Positions 26,717 through 34,539 of a stretch of 64,000 nt of DNA are shown piece after piece (positions within the stretch are counted from its first letter, which is position 1; every line of letters begins with the position of its first letter). Below the pieces are notes generated by a model that did not search any database, had not been told where the DNA came from, and saw only the letters and a program-made list of their open reading frames with translations. Both the position numbers and the translations under genes were made by a program. Origin of the DNA: Hyphococcus sp. (GTDB taxonomy: Bacteria; Pseudomonadota; Alphaproteobacteria; Caulobacterales; Parvularculaceae); the NCBI GenBank assembly GCA_028281665.1, contig JANQJK010000006.1, positions 1 to 64,000 of the forward strand, given 5' to 3'.

Positions 26717-28048
26717 TTACCTGCGCAGCTCCACGCTGAATTGAATGATGTTCTCATTGAAACCCGATCGCGCCAGCGCGCCGCTCGAACTGACGTCGAT
26801 ATGGGTGTATCCGGTGCGGAACACGATGTTTCGGCGGAACGCGTATTCGACGCCGGCGGTAAATTCAAGAAACTTGTCTCTGCGGTCGACATCGACCCCA
26901 TTCACCGGACGGAAATCGTCGACCGTATATTGCGCGCCGCCATAGATCAGCAGCCGCCGCAGCAATTCGTGTTCAATACGCACTTCGCCGCCGGTGGAAT
27001 AAAAGCCGGCAAAACCCACAAGCGCCGTGTTCTGGATCGAGCGCTGCGCCGAAAGGGAAATCGTGGTCAGGTCCGACACGAAATAATCGAGCGCCGCATC
27101 GATGTTCAGGCCGGAAATATCGTCAAAGAGATCGCTGTCGAAATTTCGGGTTTCGTAACCGACGCCGATTTCGCCGCGCGCAACCTTGTTGATATCAAGC
27201 GCAATACCGGCAGACGCGCCGTAGAACTGGGAGTCCTGGTCAGCGTTTAGACCGGGCTGGTCGTTGTCGAATTCCTGTACCCCCCCATTGACCTGAGCAA
27301 ACAATGCAACCGTCGGCCGCACCCGGAAAGACTGCCTGTAAAAGACCTCATAGGCTTCGCGGTCGCGAAAATCCTGGTCGATTTCTATTGGATTGCCGTT
27401 GTTTGGATCAAAGGCGTCGCTGAAATTGTCCTTCACGAAGCTGACGCCGAATTGCTCGCGGAACCGGTTCTGACGCAGATCGACTTCAAACGCGGCGTCA
27501 AACACCGAGTACCGCACCGGGCGGGCGCCAAATGCGGTCTGAAGCGAGCGGCGCGGCTCGGTTAAACGGTTATAGCCAGCCGAGAGGGTGGCCGCCGAGC
27601 GCCGGCCGAGATCGAACCTGCCCTCGCCCTGAACGCCGTAATCCGTCGTCGATTCGTCCGTATTCTGAAAGTATTGAAGCCGGCGAACCGTGCCGGCGAT
27701 ATTCAGCGCGTGCGCGTCCCAGTCGGATTCAAGACCCAGTTCGGCGTTGATATCGGCAATGAAGTCGTCCGTTTCGTCGACAGGCACGCCGAAAATATTG
27801 TCGTCGTAAGTCTGCACATACCGGACGACGGGAAACAGGACGAAAGATCCGCTGCGAATACCGTCCGCGCCGAAATTCTGTGCAAAGCGCTCGGACACGC
27901 TGAAATTTGGCGTGACGTCCTGGTCGGCGTTTTCCTGTGCAAGCGCCGGCGCGTTCATGACGGCCATGAGCATGCAACCGCCGAGCGCCGCCGAACGGCA
28001 CGATGAGATCGCGGCCGCGCCGCGCGATGTGCGATTGGTCGTTGTCAT
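26717..28048 (-). CDS. Outer-membrane beta-barrel of the exopolysaccharide locus
   Basis: A protein of about 443 residues. After a signal peptide (about 1-36, ending ALA) a barrel follows that begins near SGSFVLFPVVRYVQTYDDNIF, a pattern of the putative beta-barrel porin-2 family seen beside Wza-type exporters. The chain ends in a strand QFSVELRR rather than in a phenylalanine. The ATG at 28048 was preferred over an upstream extension with no signal character; GGGGA precedes it. It lies between the Wza-type and co-polymerase genes with short gaps on both sides, so it probably helps release or anchor the polymer at the cell surface. Confidence 0.85.
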   Translation of the reverse strand: MTTTNRTSRGAAAISSCRSAALGGCMLMAVMNAPALAQENADQDVTPNFSVSERFAQNFGADGIRSGSFVLFPVVRYVQTYDDNIFGVPVDETDDFIADINAELGLESDWDAHALNIAGTVRRLQYFQNTDESTTDYGVQGEGRFDLGRRSAATLSAGYNRLTEPRRSLQTAFGARPVRYSVFDAAFEVDLRQNRFREQFGVSFVKDNFSDAFDPNNGNPIEIDQDFRDREAYEVFYRQSFRVRPTVALFAQVNGGVQEFDNDQPGLNADQDSQFYGASAGIALDINKVARGEIGVGYETRNFDSDLFDDISGLNIDAALDYFVSDLTTISLSAQRSIQNTALVGFAGFYSTGGEVRIEHELLRRLLIYGGAQYTVDDFRPVNGVDVDRRDKFLEFTAGVEYAFRRNIVFRTGYTHIDVSSSGALARSGFNENIIQFSVELRR

Positions 28049-28161
28049 AATTCCCCGAACCCCGGTTACGCTACTGATGCTACGCCGCTTGGGGCCGCCT
28101 CCCGATTGAACTGTGATGCGCATTCAAACGCCGCAACGATTGGATTGCAGCATCCGGCCCA

Positions 28162-28749
28162 TCAAAAGAACCGCTCGCCGATCCTGACGACGTCCCCCGG
28201 CAGCACGACAAGCTGCGGCGACAATTTATATTTAACTTCCTCTTCGCTGTTCGCACGCTTGATGAAAACAGCTGATTTGTTCGCTCGATAAGTGAACCCG
28301 CCGGCGGCGGCAACCGCCTTGATAACGCTCATGCCCGAACTGTAGGGATACTCGCCCGGCGTATCGACCTCGCCGAGAATGTAGTAGGGGCGAAACTCAA
28401 TCACTTCCGCTGCGACGCGCGCGCCGACGACGTAGCCCTCCGACAGCCCGCCGGCAATCTGGTTTCGAAGTTCGTCTACGGATAATCCAGCCGCGTCGAC
28501 CTCGCCCAACAGGGGAAGCGAAACCTGTCCGCGCGCATTGACCGCGAATTCTCCGGAAAGATCCGGTTCGCCGAAGACAATCACACGGACTTTGTCCGCG
28601 GGACCGAGCCGATACTCTTTCAGTTCTTCAGCAACATCGATCTGATCGACAAGCGACGACTGGTCGGAGACCGCGCCGCTGGCGCAGGCTGACAGCGCGA
28701 CCGCGCCCAGCAACGCCGACAATGACGGTATGAGCCGGAAAAACCCCAT
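28162..28749 (-). CDS. Wza-type polysaccharide export lipoprotein (short form)
   Basis: A protein of about 195 residues with lipobox LSAC (C22), a Poly_export domain (about 45-120, YRLGPADKVRVIVFGEPDLSG, GQVSLPLLGEV) and one SLBB-like segment (YYILGEVDTPGEYPY, then AVAAAGGF). It lacks the second SLBB domain and C-terminal helix of E. coli Wza, like the short exporters of many proteobacterial loci. ATG at 28749 with a G-rich stretch upstream; a TTG 18 bases before it is less likely. First gene of the minus-strand run; a dyad element (28769-28782) lies just ahead. Confidence 0.92.
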   Translation of the reverse strand: MGFFRLIPSLSALLGAVALSACASGAVSDQSSLVDQIDVAEELKEYRLGPADKVRVIVFGEPDLSGEFAVNARGQVSLPLLGEVDAAGLSVDELRNQIAGGLSEGYVVGARVAAEVIEFRPYYILGEVDTPGEYPYSSGMSVIKAVAAAGGFTYRANKSAVFIKRANSEEEVKYKLSPQLVVLPGDVVRIGERFF

Positions 28750-28768
28750 AAAACCACCCCCAATCAAA

Positions 28769-28782
28769 GATTAAGATTAATC
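28769..28782 (-). promoter_or_regulatory. Inverted repeat ahead of the polysaccharide export gene
   Basis: GATTAA-GA-TTAATC is a perfect six-base inverted repeat with a two-base centre, about 20 bases before the ATG of the Wza-type gene. Its 6-2-6 form is the same as in the repeats at 30267-30308 although the sequence differs. It is AT-rich in a GC-rich genome and could be an operator or part of a promoter. Confidence 0.4.
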
Positions 28783-29018
28783 AATATTGCGGATGATGAC
28801 AACGTTTATTGCGCCGCGGGGCATGTCGCTCGCGGCAAGAAGCCTCCCGATCGCGAACGGCCGCCGACTATTCTGACGCGAATTTCCGTTGCGACACACC
28901 TGACGGTTGCGGCGCCCGCCGTAACCGCGGCAAATACCCGGCGACGAACCGAGCATAAAATGCAACAAGAGCGCGCGCGGCCATTCGGCGCCGACCGGGT
29001 TGTGTAAGGGGGAGAGCA

Positions 29019-30146
29019 TTGCGGACAGCGATAATCCACTACTGGATTGTGGCGGAGCGTGGCGGGGAAAAGGTGCTTCGCGCGCTTTGCGATATGTTTC
29101 CGGGCGCCGTTATTTTTACTCATGTGGCGGATCGCGACCTCGCAGCCCGGCTCTTTCCCGGGCACGAAATCCGCACCACGTTCATCGCGCGCCTGCCGTT
29201 CGCGCGCCGGCGCTACCAGACCTATCTGCCGCTCATGCCGCTGGCGCTTGAGGAACTCGATCTTTCCGAATTCGATCTCATTTTGTCGAGCGAATCGGGG
29301 CCGGCGAAAGGGATCATCCCGCCGCCGACCGCGAAGCACATTTGCTATTGCCACTCCCCGATGCGCTACGTCTGGGATCACTACCACATCTATCGCCGAA
29401 ACGCCGGCGCGATAGCGCGCGCGCTCTTTCCCCTTATCGCGCACCGGTTGCGGCAATGGGACGTCACCACCGCGGCGCGCGTCGATCATTTTGTCGCCAA
29501 TTCGAGCTTCATCGCGTCGCGGATCGAGAAATATTACCGACGAAGCGCAGACGTCGCTTACCCGCCGGTCGATATCGAGCGGTTTCAACAGGGCGCAGGC
29601 CCGATCGAAGAAGCGTGGCGGGACGCCTATCTCTGGGTCGGACAGCTCACCGCCTATAAAAACCCGGCGGTCGCAATCGACGCTGCAAACGCTCTTGGAA
29701 AGAAGCTCATTGTCATCGGCGACGGCGATCTTACAGCCTCGCTGAAGGCCCGGGCGGGCAAGACAATTCAGTTCCTGGGCCGGGCTGACGACGAAACAGT
29801 CCGTCGCGCCTATGCTTCGTGCAGAGCATTGGTTTTCCCCGGCGAAGAAGATTTCGGCATGACCCCGATCGAAGCGATGGCCGCCGGCGCGCCGGTGATC
29901 GCGCTCAATCGCGGCGGCGCAACCGAAACGGTCGTCGCCGAAAAGACAGGGGTTTTGTATGACGACAATTCCGTCGACGGGTTGTCGGCTGCGATTGCAA
30001 AGTTTGAGTCTGTGGAAAAAGCGTTCGATCACGATGCAATCCGGCAACATGCGAAAAAATTCAGCGTGGATGCATTCAAGGACCGAATGCTTTCTCTCCT
30101 GAAAAGCTACGGCGTTACGATGACGGGCGCCCCGCGCACGCCCTGA
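29019..30146 (+). CDS. Glycosyltransferase family 4
   Basis: A 375-residue GT-B fold enzyme that adds a sugar from a nucleotide donor to the growing lipid-linked repeat unit at the inner face of the membrane. The N-terminal half has IIHYWIVAERGGEKVL and the GT4-typical ICYCHSPMRYVWDHY; the C-terminal half has LWVGQLTAYKNPAVAIDA and the E-x7-E region EEDFGMTPIEAMAAGAPVIA with a GG near 308. The start is a TTG at 29019 with GGGGAGAG five to ten bases upstream; no better start fits. It is divergent from the export genes and is followed after about 230 bases by the sugar-phosphate transferase gene. Confidence 0.9.
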   Translation: MRTAIIHYWIVAERGGEKVLRALCDMFPGAVIFTHVADRDLAARLFPGHEIRTTFIARLPFARRRYQTYLPLMPLALEELDLSEFDLILSSESGPAKGIIPPPTAKHICYCHSPMRYVWDHYHIYRRNAGAIARALFPLIAHRLRQWDVTTAARVDHFVANSSFIASRIEKYYRRSADVAYPPVDIERFQQGAGPIEEAWRDAYLWVGQLTAYKNPAVAIDAANALGKKLIVIGDGDLTASLKARAGKTIQFLGRADDETVRRAYASCRALVFPGEEDFGMTPIEAMAAGAPVIALNRGGATETVVAEKTGVLYDDNSVDGLSAAIAKFESVEKAFDHDAIRQHAKKFSVDAFKDRMLSLLKSYGVTMTGAPRTP

Positions 30147-30169
30147 CCGCGCGGAACCCACGAAAGAGA

Positions 30170-30200
30170 CGCAACCCGGAGTTGCGCGCGAAAGATTTTT
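30170..30200 (+). terminator. Possible weak terminator after the glycosyltransferase gene
   Basis: CGCAAC (30170-30175) and GTTGCG (30181-30186) can pair over a five-base loop, and a run of five T bases follows at 30196-30200. The stem is short and the T-run is ten bases away, so it is doubtful. Confidence 0.25.
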
Positions 30201-30266
30201 GCGCTTAATGCGTGAAACTGTCCGAAAACTTTTTTCCCGGCATTGCGCCAACGCGCATTACGCTAT

Positions 30267-30308
30267 TAACTAAAGTTAATATGCGTATAACTAAAGTTAA
30301 CATGCGTA
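30267..30308 (+). repeat. Tandem 21-base repeat with internal palindromes, probable operator
   Basis: Two head-to-tail copies of TAACTAAAGTTAAYATGCGTA (30267-30287 and 30288-30308) differ at one base. Each carries TTAACT-AA-AGTTAA or nearly so, an inverted repeat with 6-2-6 layout (the first copy is completed by T30266). The 21-base period, two helical turns, puts both dyads on one face of the DNA. The pair lies about 70 bases ahead of the sugar transferase ATG. Confidence 0.65.
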
Positions 30309-30377
30309 AATTTGGTTGCGTTGTTCGCAGTTTCGCTGACCGCTGAACTGGCGAGACTGTTTTATGGGGGGCCGGAG

Positions 30378-31154
30378 ATGAATGTTCCTATTGCCGCAAA
30401 TGCGGCTGTTTCAGACGACGGGGCCGTACCGCTTAGCCGGCCCCGCGACCTTGGCGTAACGGACTCACGAAACGACAACACGCCACAGTCTGAAACAGCG
30501 CCGCACATCGCCCGGCCCGAACCTGCGCCAGTGGCGGACGCGCCGGATCCCTCACTCAGCAAACGCTTGTTCGACATCGCCGGCGCGGCGGCGTTGCTCA
30601 TCTTCTTTGCACCACTCATGGTTGTGGTCTATCTGATTGTTCGCCTCGACGGCGGCCCCGGCATATACGCTCATGAACGCGTCGGCAAAAACGGCGTTCG
30701 TTTCATGTGTTACAAGTTTCGTTCGATGGTGCCGAACGCTGAAAGCATCCTCAAAAACATTCTCGTCTGCAACGAGCAGGCCCGGCAGGACTGGGAAGCC
30801 GACCACAAGCTCCGCAACGACCCCCGCATCACGAGCGTCGGTCGGTTTCTGCGCCAGAAAAGCCTCGATGAACTCCCCCAACTCTTCAATGTCCTGAAGG
30901 GCGACATGAGCCTCGTGGGCCCGCGGCCGATTACGATTGAAGAAGTCGAACGTTATGGCGGGGATATCTCCTACTACTACAAAACCCGTCCGGGACTGAC
31001 GGGCGCGTGGCAGGTATCCGGACGCAACGACGTTTCCTATGAGGAGCGCGTGGCGCTGGATGTCGACTACACAAAGAACTGGACGTTCCTTACGGATTTT
31101 TCGATCTTGCTCAAAACAGTTCGCGTCGTCTTGAGCGGACGCGGTGCGGTCTGA
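30378..31154 (+). CDS. Polyprenyl-phosphate sugar-1-phosphate transferase (initiating enzyme)
   Basis: The initiating enzyme of repeat-unit synthesis, about 258 residues. It moves a sugar-1-phosphate from UDP-sugar to undecaprenyl phosphate. After a disordered N-terminus (about 1-60) comes a KRLFDIAGAAALL membrane hairpin (about 64-90), then the catalytic domain with HERVGKNGVRFMCYKFRSM, the DELPQLFNVLKGDMSLVGPRP block and a GLTGAWQVSGRND block. It lacks the four extra N-terminal helices of WbaP/WcaJ, so it is the short PglC/HfsE-like form. ATG at 30378 has GGAG directly upstream; a TTG at 30312 would add 22 residues. The tandem repeat upstream suggests separate control. Confidence 0.92.
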   Translation: MNVPIAANAAVSDDGAVPLSRPRDLGVTDSRNDNTPQSETAPHIARPEPAPVADAPDPSLSKRLFDIAGAAALLIFFAPLMVVVYLIVRLDGGPGIYAHERVGKNGVRFMCYKFRSMVPNAESILKNILVCNEQARQDWEADHKLRNDPRITSVGRFLRQKSLDELPQLFNVLKGDMSLVGPRPITIEEVERYGGDISYYYKTRPGLTGAWQVSGRNDVSYEERVALDVDYTKNWTFLTDFSILLKTVRVVLSGRGAV

Positions 31155-31322
31155 TTAATCAAGTACTTTCAACCGCTTAAAGATACGCGCCAAAGTAACC
31201 AGGCGTTAACGGCGTTCCCTGCACATATAAACATATCGAGAATTTAAGCCTCAAGCGCATGGTGCCTGCCAGCGATATGGGCGACGATTCTGAGTTGTTT
31301 CGATTGGCGGCGGAGTCCCAGT
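31155..31322. other. Non-coding stretch with no recognised feature
   Basis: The part of the 31155-31654 gap before the small reading frame shows AT-rich bases just after the sugar transferase gene and no hairpin with a T-run. I see no gene in it. Confidence 0.5.
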
Positions 31323-31574
31323 TTGTCCATTCAGCGTCCGCAGGCAAACCACCTGGTTGAGCCCACGCTCGACGAAGCCGGCGCGCCGGCCGAAACGCCG
31401 GTTGGCGATACAGAATCTTTCCCCAAACTTCACGGCGGGCGGGCGGCGTCAAAAAGCGCTGCAAAGATTGGCGCCCCGCAGGCCGACAGAGGCAAATTCG
31501 ATATCGTATTTGCGGTCGGCGTTTCCGTCGCACTGTGGGCGGCGATCATTTTCCTGTTCGCTGTGTTGTTTTAG
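31323..31574 (+). CDS. Possible small C-tail-anchored membrane protein
   Basis: A frame of 83 codons starting with TTG. Its first 55 residues are polar, and the last 24 (FDIVFAVGVSVALWAAIIF then LFAVLF) form one strong transmembrane helix at the very C-terminus. The tail is a good sign of a real protein, but the start has no clear ribosome site and no homolog is recognised. It lies between the sugar transferase and the pyruvyl transferase genes, on the same strand. If real, it could be a small membrane factor of polymer assembly. Confidence 0.45.
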   Translation: MSIQRPQANHLVEPTLDEAGAPAETPVGDTESFPKLHGGRAASKSAAKIGAPQADRGKFDIVFAVGVSVALWAAIIFLFAVLF

Positions 31575-31654
31575 GGCGTTTTTTCGGCTTTATGGAGCGA
31601 CCCCTCTGATCGTTTCCGTCATCAGCGGGAACTGCGGTCGCTATCTGAAAGCCG

Positions 31655-32908
31655 TTGAGTCGAACGTTGAAAATCGTACTCGTCAATGCAAAGTTTGGTG
31701 CCGACCTTGAGGACGGCGTTGCCGCCGAATGCCTTGAATACGGGCTCCGGCAACGACTTCCGGAAATCGATATCGTCAATTGCGACCTCGCCGGCCGACA
31801 GAATTTCGGACGCAATACGGACGGGCTGCGATCGCTGGCCGGCAGACTGCCGACTGTAACGCCCGCCCTTAAAAATAACTCCGTATACATACATATTTTG
31901 GCGGCCCTGGTGCGCGCCAGACTGTTGCCGCATTACGACAAAACCATAAACGGCGCGGATATCGCGCTGTTCGGGGGCGGCCAGATTCTCGCCGACATCA
32001 ATCTGGACAATCCGATGAAGGTCGCCGCGGCCGCGTCCATTGTGCGCAACCGCAACGTGCCCATCGCCATTCACGCCGTCGGGGTCGGCGCCAACTGGTC
32101 CGAGGCCGGCGCCGCCCTCTACAAAGAAGCGTTTGCGGGCGCGGATATTATCTGGGCGAGCGTGCGAGACGCGCTGTCAGACAGGCGCTGGCGCCGGCAT
32201 TTCGACGCCAACGATTTGCCGCCGCCGCGGATCAGCCTGGATCCAGCAATGCTGGCGGTCAAAACATATGGCGAGACGAACACAGGCCCTGCGCCGCGCC
32301 GCAACCGGCCGATGATCGGGCTCAACGTGACGCGCCCCTCTGCACTGATCGCACAAGCCGACATCGGCGGCGCAGAACAGATCGCGCCGGACGCCGAGTT
32401 TTATCGCCGCTGCGCCGAGGCCATTCTGGCGAAGGATTGCGACGTTCTCCTTTTCACCAACGGTGCGCCGGGTGACGAATCCTATCTGCGCCGGTGCTTT
32501 CCGCAGCCTTATCTCGCGAGATTTTCAGATCAGCAGATACAGGTCGCCCCACAAAGCAGAACGCCGAAAGACCTGGTAGCGCTCATACGCAACTGCGACG
32601 GCGTCGTATCCCATCGCCTGAATGTCTGCATCATCGCGTATTCATGCAGAGTTCCTCATGTGGGATTGTCGCTCAACGCCGAGCTGGACTCATTCTTTGA
32701 GGTCATCGACCGACGCGATTTCGTTCTTGGACCAGATAACGTGCAACCGGACGATATCGCGTCCGCGATCGCCCGCGCCGGCGAAGCGTCAATAGACAAC
32801 AACGCACATGCCGCGATTGTGGCGCGCGTAGAGAGCGAATTCGACGCCCTTGCGACGCAACTTTCAAAAGTCGATCCGGGCCAGAAATACCGCGCCGCGT
32901 CGGCCTGA
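31655..32908 (+). CDS. Polysaccharide pyruvyl transferase family protein
   Basis: A 417-residue protein of the WcaK/CsaB/ExoV group, which adds a pyruvate ketal from phosphoenolpyruvate to a sugar. The GT-B-like fold shows KIVLVNAKFG(...)DLEDGVAAECLEYGL at the start, a NGADIALFGGGQIL block near 100-113, IAIHAVGVGANWS, a middle IGLNVTRPS and the late catalytic-region motif CDGVVSHRLNVCIIAYSCRVPHVGLS. The start is a TTG at 31655 (another TTG lies 12 bases on). Pyruvyl groups give the polymer negative charge. It follows the sugar transferase by 500 bases and faces the next gene end to end. Confidence 0.85.
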   Translation: MSRTLKIVLVNAKFGADLEDGVAAECLEYGLRQRLPEIDIVNCDLAGRQNFGRNTDGLRSLAGRLPTVTPALKNNSVYIHILAALVRARLLPHYDKTINGADIALFGGGQILADINLDNPMKVAAAASIVRNRNVPIAIHAVGVGANWSEAGAALYKEAFAGADIIWASVRDALSDRRWRRHFDANDLPPPRISLDPAMLAVKTYGETNTGPAPRRNRPMIGLNVTRPSALIAQADIGGAEQIAPDAEFYRRCAEAILAKDCDVLLFTNGAPGDESYLRRCFPQPYLARFSDQQIQVAPQSRTPKDLVALIRNCDGVVSHRLNVCIIAYSCRVPHVGLSLNAELDSFFEVIDRRDFVLGPDNVQPDDIASAIARAGEASIDNNAHAAIVARVESEFDALATQLSKVDPGQKYRAASA

Positions 32909-32927
32909 CGCGAACCCCGCGCGCGGC

Positions 32928-34466
32928 TCAGCCGCGACCGCCGAAGTCGCGCCGCACATCCATGACAAACATACCGCCTGCAAAGTCGGCGTGATGACAG
33001 CCGATGAGCCGGGGCTCAAAGTCCGGCGCAATGTACCGCGCCTTGTGCTCGTTATAGCCGCTCATATCGAGGCGCGTGATTTCCATCACGTTCAATCCGT
33101 AGCCGTATGTTCCATAGGCATTATCCTGCGACAGGCGGAAAAGCCGTCCGTCAACAGCGAAAACGCGCCCGGCGCCGCGCGCCGTTTGCGTATCGATCAC
33201 CACGGGATTGAGCGGATGCGGCTCAAGGCGCCGTAACATCGGCCCGTCGACGCGATAGAGATGAAGCTCCGCGCAATGATCGCCATAGGAATCGTTTGTG
33301 ATATTGGTGAACAGCCACCACGCGCCGTCATGGTGCAACAGCGCGCTGTCCGCCGCCGCCGTCCCTTCGAGGGCGGTCGCGCAAAGCTCCCAACCGCAGG
33401 GGAATTCGGAAGACCGCCAGATTTCGATCCGCTCCGACTGGCTCGTTTCGGGCAGCATGAACAACGCATCGTCATGCCGGAATACGAACGGATAGGACAA
33501 ATGGTAATCGGCCCGGAGGGCGGGTCCGATAAACGAAAACCCGCCATCGTCAATCTTGCCGACGCTTATGTGGCCGCGATCGTCCGCGTACCCGTAGTCT
33601 TCGAAGAAGAGAAAGGTTTCCCCGTCATTTTCAATCAGGAACGGATCGGCCCAGTAGCGGTTCCCCGGCGGGAAGATGTCGACCGCGGCAGCCGGGTCGA
33701 AATCGAGGGGGCCGCCTTTTCCATATTTCAGAAAGAACATGCCCGGCCGGAAACCAGCTTTCGCGGCGACACGTTCAAAACCCCGCTTGCCGAGACCGAG
33801 CCCCAGGCGCACGCCATAGGCCGCAATGTCGGCAACGCCCGGCGCGCGGCCGTTGCGTCGCTCACAGGGACCAAGGTCCTCCGGCGCGTCATTATCAGCG
33901 AGCCGCCTTAGTTCGCGAATAAGCAATTGCGCGGACTTCTCTCGGATAAAGGCCGCATTGCGAGCGGCGGTGATTTTGACATTGTAAGACGCCGTCCCGA
34001 CACGCCGCGCCAGCTCCGTCGCGTTCGGGATACGGAGCAAATCAACATTGGAGGCTGGCGATGCGATGTCGTCGAAGCCGGCGTTGCGGTCAAACGACGT
34101 CAGGCGCCACAGCCCGAACCGCGCGCTGTCCGCAAGCGCCGCCGGCGCCCCGGCCTCGGAGAAATCAAGGATGACATCGTATTCGATGCCGCCGGCGGTG
34201 ACGGCATCAAGGTGCTTTGTGGGTATCGCATCGACACTGGCCTCGAAGGCCGGCGCTTCGAATGCGCGGGGCCGCGCAAACAACTGCGCATCAATGCCCA
34301 TGACAAATGGAAAGACCCCGACCTTACGGGGCGCGGCGCCGGGGAGCGTGATGAAGGCCGTCAGCGCAAAACGTTCGTCGGTGCAGATCGTTTCAAATAC
34401 GCGGCGCGGCCCGATCGACAGCGCGGCGGGATCATCGGTGACAGCGGCGATACGGACAGGGCTCAT
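32928..34466 (-). CDS. Two-domain sugar transferase-like protein resembling glucosamine inositolphosphorylceramide transferase
   Basis: A protein of about 512 residues. The N-terminal half has a formyltransferase-like alpha/beta fold (IAAVTDDPAAL, ILDFSEAGAPAAL); the C-terminal half (about 235-512) is a five-bladed propeller-like domain with the landmark RYWADPFLIENDGETFLFFEDYGY and repeated strand patterns (FMLPETSQS, WWLFTN). This C-terminal domain is that of plant GINT1-related proteins; bacterial members lie in surface-glycan loci, where their reaction is not well known. ATG at 34466 chosen over a TTG nine bases up. It follows the flippase gene after 73 bases on the same strand. Confidence 0.75.
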   Translation of the reverse strand: MSPVRIAAVTDDPAALSIGPRRVFETICTDERFALTAFITLPGAAPRKVGVFPFVMGIDAQLFARPRAFEAPAFEASVDAIPTKHLDAVTAGGIEYDVILDFSEAGAPAALADSARFGLWRLTSFDRNAGFDDIASPASNVDLLRIPNATELARRVGTASYNVKITAARNAAFIREKSAQLLIRELRRLADNDAPEDLGPCERRNGRAPGVADIAAYGVRLGLGLGKRGFERVAAKAGFRPGMFFLKYGKGGPLDFDPAAAVDIFPPGNRYWADPFLIENDGETFLFFEDYGYADDRGHISVGKIDDGGFSFIGPALRADYHLSYPFVFRHDDALFMLPETSQSERIEIWRSSEFPCGWELCATALEGTAAADSALLHHDGAWWLFTNITNDSYGDHCAELHLYRVDGPMLRRLEPHPLNPVVIDTQTARGAGRVFAVDGRLFRLSQDNAYGTYGYGLNVMEITRLDMSGYNEHKARYIAPDFEPRLIGCHHADFAGGMFVMDVRRDFGGRG

Positions 34467-34539
34467 GGCGAACAAGGACCGCTACGAATATGCGCCCAAT
34501 GGACGCCTGACTGCGCGCACACCGCAGGTTGGTATGAAA

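Noticed and set aside
28806-30251. A 481-codon open frame on the minus strand
   Set aside because: It lies opposite the family 4 glycosyltransferase, which has intact GT4 motifs. The antisense frame shows no domain and no ribosome site.
32920-32937. GCGGCT-C-AGCCGC hairpin between two convergent genes as a terminator
   Set aside because: The loop would have to open to three bases, no T-run follows on either side, and half of it is coding sequence.
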